From Rhizobium sp. SG_E_25_P2 (GTDB taxonomy: Bacteria > Pseudomonadota > Alphaproteobacteria > Rhizobiales > Rhizobiaceae): DNA of 64,000 bases. The translations under genes were made by a program, and so were the position numbers. Below are positions 27,864 to 37,469 of this stretch, one piece after another; position 1 is the stretch's first letter, and each line of letters begins with the position of its first letter. The stretch spans positions 124,001-188,000 of the forward strand of contig NZ_JARXVM010000009.1 of the NCBI RefSeq assembly GCF_029892285.1, in the 5' to 3' direction. The notes beneath the pieces were generated by a model. It did no database searches, had not been told where the DNA came from, and saw nothing but the letters and a program-made list of their open reading frames with translations.

Positions 27864-28583
27864 TCAGCCCAGACCGTTCTTGAGGGCGTATAGCGCGCGG
27901 GATCGCTCCAGATGCTTGATCATGGCGTTTTCGGCCGCTTCGGGATCATGGGCCTCGATCGCGGCGATGATGTCCTCGTGCTCGGCCAGCGTGAAATTCT
28001 CCTTGCCGGTCCAGATCAGCATTTCCGTGTGATAGGCCTTGAGCCAGCCGAGCATGGCCTCGCTGACCGCCTCGAAAATCGGATTGCCGGAGATGCGGGC
28101 GATGGCCGTATGGAATTCCATGTCGGCTCCGATGAAGCCTTCGGAATCGCCGAGTTGCGCCTTCTGCTTTTCGAGCTTTGTCTTGAGTTCACGAATCTGG
28201 TCGTCTGTGGCCTTTTCGGCGGCTTCCCGCACCATGCCGCGCTCGAAGAAGATGCGGGCGCTTTTCAGATGTTCGAGCGAGTCCGAGGATCCCGCCAGCA
28301 TGACCTTGGCCGGCAAATCCACCTGCCTCAGCAGCGATTGCGCCGTGACCTTCAATACCCGGGCGCGTTCGCCATGCGAAATTTCCACCAGCCCTTTGCC
28401 GGCGAGCGCCTGCATCGCTTCGCGGATCGCCGGCCTGCCAACGCCGAACCGCTCCATCAGCGTTCGTTCCGACGGCATTTCGTCGCCGGCCTTGAGTTCG
28501 CCCGTCTCGATCAGCGCCCGCAATCTCAGGAACACTTCGTCGGATAGCTTCCGTCGCACGATCGGTTCGGAGAGGATGGTCAT
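27864..28583 (-). CDS. GntR-family (FadR/FCD) regulator, probable D-apiose cluster regulator
   Basis: A 239-residue regulator. The GntR winged HTH is at residues about 10-75 (LSDEVFLRLRALIETGELKAGDEMPSERTLMERFGVGRPAIREAMQAL), followed by an FCD helical effector domain with the metal-binding D/H pattern (DMEFHTAIARISG). The ATG at 28583 follows AAGGT; the upstream in-frame ATG lacks a site. It is divergent from the RuBisCO-like gene. A 17-bp motif in this promoter region recurs in front of apnO, so the protein likely controls both apiose operons. Confidence 0.87.
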   Translation of the reverse strand: MTILSEPIVRRKLSDEVFLRLRALIETGELKAGDEMPSERTLMERFGVGRPAIREAMQALAGKGLVEISHGERARVLKVTAQSLLRQVDLPAKVMLAGSSDSLEHLKSARIFFERGMVREAAEKATDDQIRELKTKLEKQKAQLGDSEGFIGADMEFHTAIARISGNPIFEAVSEAMLGWLKAYHTEMLIWTGKENFTLAEHEDIIAAIEAHDPEAAENAMIKHLERSRALYALKNGLG

Positions 28584-28668
28584 CGCGTTACCTTCTGTTT
28601 CGCCGCTGATCTTATGCACGATTGCGCGAAGCAAGAAAACCGTCGCCGGGCACTTGCATGACAGTGAT

Positions 28669-28685
28669 ACTCATTATACCAGTTG
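28669..28685. promoter_or_regulatory. Shared motif, candidate operator of the D-apiose regulator (site A)
   Basis: On the minus strand it reads CAACTGGTATAATGAGT. The same 17-mer with one change is at 40251-40267, upstream of apnO. It lies between the GntR gene and the RuBisCO-like gene. It also contains TGGTATAAT, an extended -10 reading toward the GntR gene, so part of the likeness could be promoter sequence. Confidence 0.5.
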
Positions 28686-28723
28686 TCTTCCATCCGCAAC
28701 GCGAATGCTCGGGGAGGAGCGCC

Positions 28724-29980
28724 GTGATCAGGGTCACCTATCGTATTGAAACGGCCGGCTCCATTGAAAAAATGGCCGCCAAGATCGCCAGCGACCAATC
28801 CACCGGCACATTCGTGGCGCTGCCCGGCGAGACGGAAGAGCTCAAGGCGCGGGTCGCAGCCCGGGTCGTCGATATCCGACCCCTGCCCCCGACCGACACG
28901 CCGTCTTTTCCTGATGAAGGCGGCGGCGCAAGTCTGTTTCATCGCGCCGATATCGATATCGACTTTCCGATGGACGCGGTGGGGACTGATCTCTCGGCGC
29001 TGATGACGATCTGCATCGGCGGCGTCTTTTCGATCAAGGGCATGACCGGCATCCGCATCGTCGATCTCAAACTGCCCGACGCGTTCCGCACGGCCCATCC
29101 CGGCCCGCAATTCGGCGTCGCGGGCAGCCGGACACTGACGGGCGTCGTGGACAGGCCCATTATCGGCACCATCGTCAAGCCTGCGCTCGGCCTTCGCCCG
29201 CATGAGACGGCGGAGATGGTCGGCGAACTGATCGAGGCCGGCGTCGATTTCATCAAGGACGACGAGAAGCTGATGAGCCCGGCCTATTCGCCGTTGTCGG
29301 AACGGGTGGCGGCGATCATGCCGAGGATACTCGACCACGAGCAGAAGACCGCCAAGAAAGTGATGTACGCCTTCGGCATCTCGCATGCCGATCCCGATGA
29401 AATGATGCGCAATCATGATCTGGTGCTCAAGGCTGGCGGCAATTGCGCCGTGGTCAACATCAATTCGATCGGGTTCAGTGGCATGAGTTTTCTGCGCAAG
29501 CGGTCAGGGCTCGTGCTGCACGCCCATCGCAATGGCTGGGATGTTCTCACCCGTCACGCCGGCATCGGCTTTGAGTTTTCCGTCTGGCAACAGTTCTGGC
29601 GCCTGCTCGGCGTCGACCAGTTCCAGATCAACGGCATCCGCGTCAAATATTGGGAGCCGGACGAGAGTTTCGTGCGCTCCTACAAGGCGGTGTCGACGCC
29701 GATGTTCGACCCCTCCGATTGTCCCTTGCCTGTGATCGGCTCGGGCCAATGGGGCGGCCAGGCGCCGGATACGCTCAAGGCGACCGGCGGTTCGACCGAT
29801 CTTCTTTATCTCTGCGGCGGCGGCATCGTCAGCCATCCCGATGGGCCGGGCGCGGGCGTCAAGGCCGTCCGGCAGGCCTGGGAGGCGGCGGTGGCGGGCG
29901 TTCCGCTCGAGGATTACGCACGGGATCACCCCGAACTCGCCCGCTCGATCGAGAAATTCGCTGACGGCAAGGCCGCCTGA
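28724..29980 (+). CDS. RuBisCO-like protein acting on 3-oxo-isoapionate 4-phosphate
   Basis: A form IV RuBisCO-like protein of 418 residues, not a CO2-fixing enzyme. In known D-apiose pathways such proteins are OiaT (transcarboxylase/hydrolase giving 3-phosphoglycerate and glycolate) or OiaX (decarboxylase giving L-erythrulose 1-phosphate). Catalytic features kept are Lys152 in TIVKPALGL, the carbamylation motif KDDE at 178-181 and His268-Arg269 in LHAHRNG. Loop 6 is changed (GIRVKYWEP). The start is GTG with GGAGG six bases upstream; the frame extends further without a site. No tetrulose-phosphate isomerase is nearby, which favours OiaT. oiaK follows 21 bp later. Confidence 0.85.
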   Translation: MIRVTYRIETAGSIEKMAAKIASDQSTGTFVALPGETEELKARVAARVVDIRPLPPTDTPSFPDEGGGASLFHRADIDIDFPMDAVGTDLSALMTICIGGVFSIKGMTGIRIVDLKLPDAFRTAHPGPQFGVAGSRTLTGVVDRPIIGTIVKPALGLRPHETAEMVGELIEAGVDFIKDDEKLMSPAYSPLSERVAAIMPRILDHEQKTAKKVMYAFGISHADPDEMMRNHDLVLKAGGNCAVVNINSIGFSGMSFLRKRSGLVLHAHRNGWDVLTRHAGIGFEFSVWQQFWRLLGVDQFQINGIRVKYWEPDESFVRSYKAVSTPMFDPSDCPLPVIGSGQWGGQAPDTLKATGGSTDLLYLCGGGIVSHPDGPGAGVKAVRQAWEAAVAGVPLEDYARDHPELARSIEKFADGKAA

Positions 29981-30001
29981 CAAACCTTCCCGGAGCATGA
30001 T

Positions 30002-31327
30002 ATGACCCGCCCCCTGATCAGCTATTACGGCGACGATTTCACCGGCTCGACCGATGTGATGGAGGCGCTTGCGTCCAATGGCGTCGACACCGTCCTCTAT
30101 CTGAAGCGTCCAAGCGCGGTGACAGCTGAGCGGTTTCGCGACGCCCGCGCCGTCGGGCTTGCTGGCACAAGCCGCAGCGAAAGCCCTGACTGGATGGATG
30201 TCCATCTTGCTGAGGCCTTTGCGTGGCTCGCCGGGCTCGACGCCGAACTCTGCCACTATAAGGTCTGCTCGACCTTCGACTCCCGCCCTGAGATTGGCAG
30301 CATCGGTCGGGCCATCGAGATCGGCGCGCGTATATTTGGAAATCGAACCACCAGTCTCCTTGTCGGCGCGCCGCAGATCCGTCGTTACACTGCATTCGGC
30401 CAGCTTTTCGCCGCCTATCAGGGCAAGAATTTCCGTATCGATCGCCATCCGGTGATGAGCCGGCATCCGGTGACGCCGATGGACGAGGCGGATCTTCTCC
30501 TGCATCTGTCGCGCCAGACGTCACTGTCGACTGCGCTGCTCGATTGCGTGTCCTTGACCGGTGCCGACGTCGCTGGCGCGCTGGAAGCCGCGCTCGCGGA
30601 TGATCCCGCCATTCTGCTGGTCGATGTGCTGGATGGGGGCACGCAGGCCGCCGCCGGACAGATCCTGTGGAATGCGCTGAGAGATCGCGGTCGTTTTGTC
30701 TGCGGCTCCTCGGGCGTCGAATATGCGCTGATCGAAGCCTGGCGGCAGGCGGGGCTGATTGGGCCGAAACCGGTTTTCGAGCCTGTCGGGCCGGTTGAGC
30801 AGATTGCGGTGGTCTCGGGTTCGGTGTCGCCGACAACGGAGCGGCAGATCCGTCATGCGCTGACGCAAGGGTTTGAAGCCGTGGCGCTCGATCCGCTGCT
30901 TCTAACCGGCGATGAAGCGGAGCGTGAGATGGACCGCGCCGTGGCGGCGGGTCTCGAGATCTTGTCGCGCAGCGCGAGCCCGGTGATCTATACGGCGCTC
31001 GGACCGTCCGCTGATCGCGGCAGTGACATCGACGCGCGCAACGGCGCTCGGCACCGGATCGGACAGGGACTGGGAAAGATCCAGAAGCGTCTGGTCGGCC
31101 AGGCCAAGCTCTCCCGCGCGGTGGTCGCTGGCGGCGACACGTCCAGCCATGCGCTTGGGGAAATGGGGATCGAAGCGTTGACGCTGGCGATGCCGCTGCC
31201 GCAAACGCCGGGCTCGCCGCTCTGCAAGGCGCATGGCGGCGATCTCGATGGATTGGAGATCGCGCTGAAGGGCGGTCAGGTCGGCGGCGACGATTACTTC
31301 TCGATGATCCGCGCCGGCCGTCCCTGA
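30002..31327 (+). CDS. oiaK: 3-oxo-isoapionate kinase (DUF1537 four-carbon acid sugar kinase family)
   Basis: A 441-residue kinase of the OtnK/DUF1537 family, phosphorylating the branched keto-acid so that the RuBisCO-like protein can act on it. The N-terminal domain starts with ISYYGDDFTGSTDVMEALASNG, the family's D-D-F-T-G-S motif; the C-terminal nucleotide-binding domain has VVAGGDTSSHALGEMGIEAL and LPQTPGSPLCKAHGGDLDGLEIALKGGQVGG. It follows the RuBisCO-like gene by 21 bp with GGAG before the ATG. The cluster context (apnL, apnO, apsD) is what distinguishes OiaK from threonate kinases. Confidence 0.87.
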   Translation: MTRPLISYYGDDFTGSTDVMEALASNGVDTVLYLKRPSAVTAERFRDARAVGLAGTSRSESPDWMDVHLAEAFAWLAGLDAELCHYKVCSTFDSRPEIGSIGRAIEIGARIFGNRTTSLLVGAPQIRRYTAFGQLFAAYQGKNFRIDRHPVMSRHPVTPMDEADLLLHLSRQTSLSTALLDCVSLTGADVAGALEAALADDPAILLVDVLDGGTQAAAGQILWNALRDRGRFVCGSSGVEYALIEAWRQAGLIGPKPVFEPVGPVEQIAVVSGSVSPTTERQIRHALTQGFEAVALDPLLLTGDEAEREMDRAVAAGLEILSRSASPVIYTALGPSADRGSDIDARNGARHRIGQGLGKIQKRLVGQAKLSRAVVAGGDTSSHALGEMGIEALTLAMPLPQTPGSPLCKAHGGDLDGLEIALKGGQVGGDDYFSMIRAGRP

Positions 31328-31377
31328 CGGTCGAAGAAAGGGCGGTTTTGCCGCCCTCCCCTCGGATCATCAGTCAA

Positions 31378-31773
31378 TCAGGCCTTGGCGCGCTGGGCGT
31401 CGACGCTGAGCGGACCGGCGCCTGCAAAGACGAAATACAGGAACAGGAAGCAGTAGAGGATCGCCGCGTCGCCGCCATTGTTCATCGGGAAGAAATTCTG
31501 CGGCGCATGCGCGATGAAATAGGCGAAGGCGCACATGCCCGAAGCGAGGAAGGCGGCCGGACGGGTCAGGAAACCGACGGTCAGGAGAGCGCCGCAGACC
31601 AGTTCGATAACGCCGGCCCACCAACCGAGGCTGAACGCCGCCGGGTTCATCTGCGACACCGGAAAGCCGAGCAGCTTGGCGGTGCCATGTTCAAGGAAGA
31701 TGAGACCCGAAATGATCCGGGTGATGCTGAGCATATAGGGAGAATAGGAGTTCAGTCTTGCGGTGAGCGTCAT
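31378..31773 (-). CDS. DoxX-family membrane protein
   Basis: A 131-residue inner-membrane protein with four predicted helices (RIISGLIFLEHGTAKLLGFP, WWAGVIELVCGALLTVGFL, AFLASGMCAFAYFIAH, AILYCFLFLYFVFAGAGP). The GLIFLEHGTAKL segment is typical for DoxX. It is the last gene of the minus-strand apiose operon, 112 bp after apnL, and converges with oiaK. DoxX proteins accompany many redox and catabolic clusters; no specific role can be stated. Confidence 0.85.
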   Translation of the reverse strand: MTLTARLNSYSPYMLSITRIISGLIFLEHGTAKLLGFPVSQMNPAAFSLGWWAGVIELVCGALLTVGFLTRPAAFLASGMCAFAYFIAHAPQNFFPMNNGGDAAILYCFLFLYFVFAGAGPLSVDAQRAKA

Positions 31774-31885
31774 GGATTCAATGCCTTGCTTGGGCTGAGA
31801 GGAGAATGCCTCAGCGGCTTCGCATGGCTCGGAAATGTTGTCACTTCAACTCCAGATAAATTCCTCGTGAACACCCCTTGCGCTG

Positions 31886-33781
31886 TCAGATCAAGGCCTT
31901 GAGACAGGCATAGGCGGGCAGGGAGACGATGTCCGAAGTCGGACCTGGCTTGAAGCCCTGTTCCAGATCGTCAGCGGCGAGAAGAGCGAGGCTGCTTGCG
32001 GTGCTTGGGAGGCGGACTATCCGCCTCTGGGAGGTGATGTTCGCCGCGAGCAGAACTGTTCGGCCCTCGCCTTCTGCGGCGAGACCCACGATCTCCGACG
32101 GCGTCTCGGAGGTTAGCGTCCATGCGGTTTTCCCCGAGAGCGCGGCGAGTTCTGTGATGATGCGCCCGAGGGGGCGCAGCGTGCCGGCTGCGCAGGGTTC
32201 CCCCTCGCCGGCGATCAATCCGAATGGCCCCGCCAAGCTGGACAGCGTGAGCAGTTCGAGGCCAGCCGGCAGCGTGGTCGCGGCGTAAGCGAGCGCGAAG
32301 GCCGCGCCGAACAGGCCGTTATGGCGCGGATCTACATTGGCCATGGGAATGCGCGAGAGCGTCGGATTGTCCTTGGTCGCAGAACCATAGGGGTTCTGGC
32401 GCATGGTGATGGTCGAGGGACCGATGCGATAGGGTTTGTCGTCATAGAGCGCGCGCGCAGAGGCGACGACGTCGGCCAGCGCCTCGAAACTCTGCATCAC
32501 CGAGAGATCGTCGGCCGCGTGCACGATCGGGTTGGTGCAATGGCTGACGTAATCGACAGAGTGACCCGGAATGCGTTTGCGGTTGAGTTCGGTGAAGTAG
32601 GAGAGCATACCGCCGCCCAGCCGAACGCCGGGAAAGGCCTTGCGCGCCGCCTGATAGAGGTCTTCAAGAGGCGGGCAATTGGGCCATGCCGAGCCTGGGG
32701 GAGTCGATTGCCGGTCGACAGAGGGGCTTACAAACAGCGTGTCGATCGGGAGATTGGCCTTCGCAATGAGCGCAGCGAGTTCAGCCATCTCGTCATCGAG
32801 CGGGCGTTTGCAAGCGACGGCGCATTCGAGGGTGAGTTTGAGCCCCGTCTGCCGCGCCACATATGCGTAATGCTTGAGCGCATCAAGGCCATGACCCGCG
32901 ATCGGATCAAAATGAGCGATGAGATGGCGCGCTCCGATCTGCTCAAGCAAAGGGAGATGCCGCGCCTCGGCCTCAGCGCAGTCGGGCCGCAGACCAACGC
33001 CGATCTCCGGCAGTCGCACAGCCTTCGGAGACAGAGCAAGCGCGATGGGCGCATCCGACCGCGCCAAAGCCGGCGCTGCGGCGTCTGCTGACAGGATCAG
33101 TTCGACGCTCTGGCTATGGCGCGCGCCGCTTTCGAGGCGGTAGGGCCAGGGCAGCGCCAAGGGCCGGACATAGGTCTTGTAGGAACCGTCGGTCCAGTTG
33201 CGCTGGTCCTCCATCTCGAAGATATCGCCGGCGAAGCGGGTCTCTGCTGTAATGCCGGACGCGACCCTATGCGTGATGGAGGCGATCTCCTTGAAAGGCT
33301 GCCAGGGATCAATCGCCCTGGGCCAATGCGCCTGCTCAACCGATCCATCCGCATGGCCCACCGTCACCGGTTGGCCGGAGACGCCGACGATGGGATGCAG
33401 CACAGTGAAGCCGGCGCGGGCTGTCTCGAAATCGCCTTGCGCCGTAAAATTCGCCGTGAAGCGAATGCGCTCCGCCTCTCCTTCTATGACGATGTCGGCG
33501 AAGAGTCCTGCGCCATCGGGAGCGGAATAGCTTGCGCGATAGGTGATGCGGAAACGCGGCTCACTTTCATGAATGGCGAGGTCGGAAATCTTCGCTGCAC
33601 ATGTTCCCCAATCCTTGTCGCGCACCAGAAAGGCGATGGCGCGAAGGACTTCGTGGCCACGATAGCGGATGGTGCGGAGATTGCCGTCCTGCAGATCGAC
33701 GCTCAGAGGCCCCGCCGTCAGCCTGCGCATGGGCGCTGGCGGCTCATAAGTTCCATAAAGACGGAAATCGAGGCTGCTCAT
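31886..33781 (-). CDS. apnL: D-apionate lactonase
   Basis: A 631-residue cytoplasmic protein without signal peptide. Its length and N-terminus (LYGTYEPPAPMRRLTAGPLSVDLQDGNLRTIRYRGHEVLRAI) match the D-apionate lactonase family found in D-apiose clusters. It hydrolyses D-apionolactone, the product of D-apiose dehydrogenase, to D-apionate. The middle shows barrel-like segments with carboxylates (LTLECAVACKRPLDDEMAELAAL, DTLFVSPSVDRQSTPPG, VDYVSHCTNPIVHAADD). It lies 30 bp downstream of apsD, whose product it uses. I rely on family resemblance and context; the active site is not assigned. Confidence 0.82.
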   Translation of the reverse strand: MSSLDFRLYGTYEPPAPMRRLTAGPLSVDLQDGNLRTIRYRGHEVLRAIAFLVRDKDWGTCAAKISDLAIHESEPRFRITYRASYSAPDGAGLFADIVIEGEAERIRFTANFTAQGDFETARAGFTVLHPIVGVSGQPVTVGHADGSVEQAHWPRAIDPWQPFKEIASITHRVASGITAETRFAGDIFEMEDQRNWTDGSYKTYVRPLALPWPYRLESGARHSQSVELILSADAAAPALARSDAPIALALSPKAVRLPEIGVGLRPDCAEAEARHLPLLEQIGARHLIAHFDPIAGHGLDALKHYAYVARQTGLKLTLECAVACKRPLDDEMAELAALIAKANLPIDTLFVSPSVDRQSTPPGSAWPNCPPLEDLYQAARKAFPGVRLGGGMLSYFTELNRKRIPGHSVDYVSHCTNPIVHAADDLSVMQSFEALADVVASARALYDDKPYRIGPSTITMRQNPYGSATKDNPTLSRIPMANVDPRHNGLFGAAFALAYAATTLPAGLELLTLSSLAGPFGLIAGEGEPCAAGTLRPLGRIITELAALSGKTAWTLTSETPSEIVGLAAEGEGRTVLLAANITSQRRIVRLPSTASSLALLAADDLEQGFKPGPTSDIVSLPAYACLKALI

Positions 33782-33811
33782 GGTTTCCTCCTCATGGATT
33801 GCAACAGGGGG

Positions 33812-34849
33812 TCAGCCTAGGAGATCCGCGAGATCGATCGGTCTGCCGGTCTCGGCGCTGAGATAGGCGGCCTCGACCAGCGCGAAGGTTTTCAGATTGT
33901 CGTCGCCGGAGGTGTCCGGCGCCTGCCCTGCGACCAGCCGCTCGATCCAGTGCTTCTGGATCAGCGATACGCTTTCCTGGATATTGTGCCAGGGGCGGGA
34001 GGCCCAGGGCAGCAGGTTGGGCGCGACGGTGGAAATTCTGGTTCCCGATCGGCCATGCACGGTGAGGCGATAATCCTTGCCGAGCCGGAGCGTGCCCTCG
34101 GTTCCGTCGATCTCGACGAAGGTTTCCGGGAACGGCTCTTCCGGCAGCTTCGAGGCGTAGGACACATCGACGACGGAGGTGACGCCGTTTGCATGATCGA
34201 GCAGCATTGTGGCGACATCCTCGCCGGCGATAGCGGGATTGATGCGCCTGGTGCGCGCCGTCATGCGGCTGGCGTCGCCAAACAGATAGCGGGCGATGTC
34301 GAGTGAATGTATGCCGAGATCCTCGATGATGAAGCGCTTGCCCTTGGCCAGGTAAGGCTGGCCGGAAAACACGTCGAAGCCGGAGCGGAAGGAGACGCGG
34401 CCCCAGAAAGCCTCGCCGATTTCGCCAGACTCCAGCACAGCCTTGACCGCCAGGATCGGCGTCTGCCAGCGGAAATTCTCGTGGATCATCAGGGGTGCGC
34501 CGGCGTCTCGGGCGGCGCGGACCATGGCCTTGGCGTCATCCAGCGTCGGCGCGAAGGGCTTCTGGCAGATCATCGGGATCTTGTGCCGGGCGGCAAGCTC
34601 CACCAGCGCCCGATGGCTGGAAACGGTGGTGGCGATGTCGACAAAGTCGAAGCCGCCATCGGCAAACATAGTCTCCGCATCCTGATAGCGTCTGGCGACG
34701 CCGAACTGGTCGCCGACAATCTTCAGCCGTTCCGGATCGCGGTCGCAAATCGCGACGATCTCGACATTGCCGGCGTCACGCCAGCCATGCATCTGGTTGA
34801 CGGCGAAGAAGCCGCAGCCGATCAACGCGCCCTTGAATGTCGGCATCAT
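33812..34849 (-). CDS. apsD: D-apiose dehydrogenase (Gfo/Idh/MocA family)
   Basis: A 345-residue NAD-dependent oxidoreductase: Rossmann motif ALIGCGFFAVNQMHGW near the N-terminus, the family motif QKPFAP at about residue 100 in place of the usual EKP, and LGIHSLDIARYLFG with the probable catalytic His near 185. It would oxidise D-apiose to D-apionolactone, which the next gene product hydrolyses. It sits between the importer permease gene and apnL in one operon. Other members of the family act on many sugars, so the name rests on the whole cluster. Confidence 0.8.
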   Translation of the reverse strand: MMPTFKGALIGCGFFAVNQMHGWRDAGNVEIVAICDRDPERLKIVGDQFGVARRYQDAETMFADGGFDFVDIATTVSSHRALVELAARHKIPMICQKPFAPTLDDAKAMVRAARDAGAPLMIHENFRWQTPILAVKAVLESGEIGEAFWGRVSFRSGFDVFSGQPYLAKGKRFIIEDLGIHSLDIARYLFGDASRMTARTRRINPAIAGEDVATMLLDHANGVTSVVDVSYASKLPEEPFPETFVEIDGTEGTLRLGKDYRLTVHGRSGTRISTVAPNLLPWASRPWHNIQESVSLIQKHWIERLVAGQAPDTSGDDNLKTFALVEAAYLSAETGRPIDLADLLG

Positions 34850-34862
34850 CGCCCTCCCCTGC

Positions 34863-35927
34863 TCAGCCGGCCTTGGCCATCTGCATCAGCGTCACGCGCT
34901 GCTGCAATTTGCGTTGCGCCTGATCGACCACGACCGCGACGATGATGACGAGACCCTTGATGACCATCTGCCAGAAGGATGAGACGCCCATCATCACCAG
35001 TCCGTCCGAGAGAATACCGATCACGAAAGCGCCGATGATCGTGCCGCCGATCGTGCCGCGTCCGCCTGACATCGAGGTGCCGCCGAGCACGGCCGCCGCG
35101 ATGGCGTTGAGCTCGAAGGAATTGCCGGTGGCCGGATGGGCAGCCATCAATTCCGACGATATCACCAGCCCGACGATCGCGGCGCAAAAGCCGGAAAACA
35201 TATAAACGAACATCTTCACCCGGTCGACGCGAATGCCGGACATGCGGGCCGCCCGCTCATTGCCGCCAACGGCGAAGATATGCCGGCCGAGCGGCACGAA
35301 ACGGGCGAAATAGGCGGCGGCCAGCGCTACCGCGATCAGCAGCCAGACGGATGTCGGCAATCCCAGAATATAGCCTGCGCCCAAAAAGCCGAAGCCTTCA
35401 TTGCCGAGTTCCGGCTTGCCGACCAGATTGGGCAGCGTCTGACCGTCGGAATAGAGAAGCGCCGCGCCGCGCGCCATATAGAGCGTGCCGAGCGTGGCGA
35501 TGAAGGGCGCGACATTGAGCTTGGTGATCAACAGCCCGTTGATGACGCCGATGAACACGCCGACCACCAGCACGATCAGCGCCACTTCGAAAATGTTGAA
35601 ATAGACGGTGTAGCCGATCGGAAGCTGGATGCCGTTCAAGATCAGTCCGCCCGCCACCATGCCGCAGAGGCCGACGATCGAGCCGACCGAGAGATCGATG
35701 CCGCCGGTGACGATGACGAAGGTCATGCCCATGGCGAGAAAGGCGTTGAGCGCCACATGCTTGGACATCAGGATCATATTCGCCGTCGACAGGAAATTCG
35801 GGGCGAAGATCGAGAAGAAGGCGATCACGGCAAACAGCGCGATGAAAGTGCGCAGTTTCATGAGCGTCAGGAGCAGCGATCCGGAGACTGGGCTCGCGCC
35901 CGTTGCGGCATTGGCGGCGGCGGTCAT
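34863..35927 (-). CDS. D-apiose ABC importer, permease (ribose type)
   Basis: A 354-residue CUT2 permease of the RbsC family with about 8-10 hydrophobic segments (RTFIALFAVIAFFSIFAPNF, FLAMGMTFVIVTGGIDLSVGSIVGLCGM). GGIDLSVG is the family hallmark. Start and ATPase stop overlap by one base (TGATG). It forms the membrane channel for the sugar captured by the binding protein encoded at 38232-39173. Confidence 0.9.
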   Translation of the reverse strand: MTAAANAATGASPVSGSLLLTLMKLRTFIALFAVIAFFSIFAPNFLSTANMILMSKHVALNAFLAMGMTFVIVTGGIDLSVGSIVGLCGMVAGGLILNGIQLPIGYTVYFNIFEVALIVLVVGVFIGVINGLLITKLNVAPFIATLGTLYMARGAALLYSDGQTLPNLVGKPELGNEGFGFLGAGYILGLPTSVWLLIAVALAAAYFARFVPLGRHIFAVGGNERAARMSGIRVDRVKMFVYMFSGFCAAIVGLVISSELMAAHPATGNSFELNAIAAAVLGGTSMSGGRGTIGGTIIGAFVIGILSDGLVMMGVSSFWQMVIKGLVIIVAVVVDQAQRKLQQRVTLMQMAKAG

Positions 35928-37468
35928 CAGTGAAGCGTCCTTCTTTGTTTATGTCCTTCGGCGGAGGCGGCGATGATCGCCTCCTCGGTGGCGGCGGCGC
36001 GATCAAGGATCGTCACCAGTCGGCCGTTGCTCATCACGGCGATCCGGTCCGACAGCGCCATGACCTCTTCGAGATCGGAGGTGGAAAACAGGATGGCGAG
36101 CCCCTCGCCCGCCAGCCGGCGCATGGTGCGGAAGACATCGGCCTTTGCGCCGACATCGATGCCGCGCGACGGCTCGTCCATCAAGAGCACCTTCGGCCCG
36201 GTCATCAGCGCCTTGCCGATCACGACCTTCTGCTGATTGCCGCCCGACATCGAAGTGACTTCGAAATCCGGGTTCGGCGCCTTGATGGCGAGATTGCGGA
36301 TCGAGTCCTTGATCGCCTGCTTTTCTTTGCCGAGATCGATGTGGAACAGTCCCTTCACGAACTGGCCGAGGCTCGCGAGCGTCAGGTTCTCGGCGATCGA
36401 CAGGCATTGCACGAGGCCTTCGCGCTGGCGATCCTCGGGGATCAGAGCGAGCCCCTTCTGGATGCGGCGCGTGGTGTCGGGCGCCGTGAGTTCCGCGCCA
36501 TCGATGAAGATCCGGCCCGACGACAGGGGATGACGGCCCATGACGCATTCGAAAAGTTCACTGCGTCCCGCGCCCATCAAGCCGTAAATGCCTAGGATTT
36601 CGCCTTTGCGCACCGTGAGCGACACGTGATCGACGGCATAGCCGCCCTGGGCGCGCGGCAGGCAGATTTCCTCGACGCGCAGCGCCTCGCCGCCGATCTT
36701 GTGATCCGTGGCTTTGGCGAAATCCTTGGCGTCCGAGCCGATCATCGAGCGGACGATCCAGCGGGTGTCGATGTCCTTCACCAGCGCCTGGCCGGTAATC
36801 TGGCCGTCTTTGAGCATAGTAATGTAGTCGCCGATGCGCATCAGCTCTTCGAGCCGGTGCGAGATATAGACGATGGCGACGCCCTGCGCCTTCAGTTCGG
36901 CGATGACCCGGAAGAGAATGTCGACCTCGGCGGCTGACAGGGCCGAGGTCGGCTCGTCCATGATCAGGATGCGGGTGTCGAGCGAAACCGCGCGTGCGAT
37001 TTCCACCAGCTGCTGCTGTCCGATCGGCAGATCTTCGGCGAGCGTCTCGGCGGAGATGCCGGCTTCCAGTCGGTTAAGGAAAGCGTTGGCCTTGTCGACC
37101 TGCGCCTTGTGGTCGATGCCGCGCAGGCCGCGGGTGATCTCGCGGGTGGCGAAGATGTTTTCCGCCACGGTGAGATTGCCGAACAGGTTGAGTTCCTGAA
37201 AGACGATGCCGATGCCATGCTTGACGGCGTCGGCGGGCGAGGAGAGCGAAATGCGTTCGCCATCCATCCAGATCTCGCCCAGCGTCGGCTGCTCCACGCC
37301 GGCGATGATGCGCATCAGCGTCGATTTACCGGCGCCATTTTCGCCGACCAGCACATTGACCGCGCCGCGCCTGAGCTTGAGATTGGCCTTCTTGACGGCG
37401 AGAATGCCGGAATAGGCTTTGGTGACGTCGCGCAGTTCGAGGATGACGTCGTCCTGGGAAGCGTCCAT
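35927..37468 (-). CDS. D-apiose ABC importer, double ATPase (RbsA type)
   Basis: A 513-residue protein with two ABC domains. NBD1 has Walker A GENGAGKST, signature LPIGQQQLVEIARA and DEPTSALS; NBD2 lacks a canonical Walker A, as usual for RbsA proteins, but has MSGGNQQKVVIGKA and DEPSRGID. Length and pattern are normal. It lies one base after the DUF2291 gene and overlaps the permease gene, so importer parts are translated together. Confidence 0.92.
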   Translation of the reverse strand: MDASQDDVILELRDVTKAYSGILAVKKANLKLRRGAVNVLVGENGAGKSTLMRIIAGVEQPTLGEIWMDGERISLSSPADAVKHGIGIVFQELNLFGNLTVAENIFATREITRGLRGIDHKAQVDKANAFLNRLEAGISAETLAEDLPIGQQQLVEIARAVSLDTRILIMDEPTSALSAAEVDILFRVIAELKAQGVAIVYISHRLEELMRIGDYITMLKDGQITGQALVKDIDTRWIVRSMIGSDAKDFAKATDHKIGGEALRVEEICLPRAQGGYAVDHVSLTVRKGEILGIYGLMGAGRSELFECVMGRHPLSSGRIFIDGAELTAPDTTRRIQKGLALIPEDRQREGLVQCLSIAENLTLASLGQFVKGLFHIDLGKEKQAIKDSIRNLAIKAPNPDFEVTSMSGGNQQKVVIGKALMTGPKVLLMDEPSRGIDVGAKADVFRTMRRLAGEGLAILFSTSDLEEVMALSDRIAVMSNGRLVTILDRAAATEEAIIAASAEGHKQRRTLH

Positions 37469-37469
37469 G

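Noticed and set aside
28724-29980. Carbon-fixing RuBisCO large subunit
   Set aside because: Only about 418 residues, changed loop 6, no small subunit or phosphoribulokinase, and an apiose catabolic context; a RuBisCO-like protein fits.
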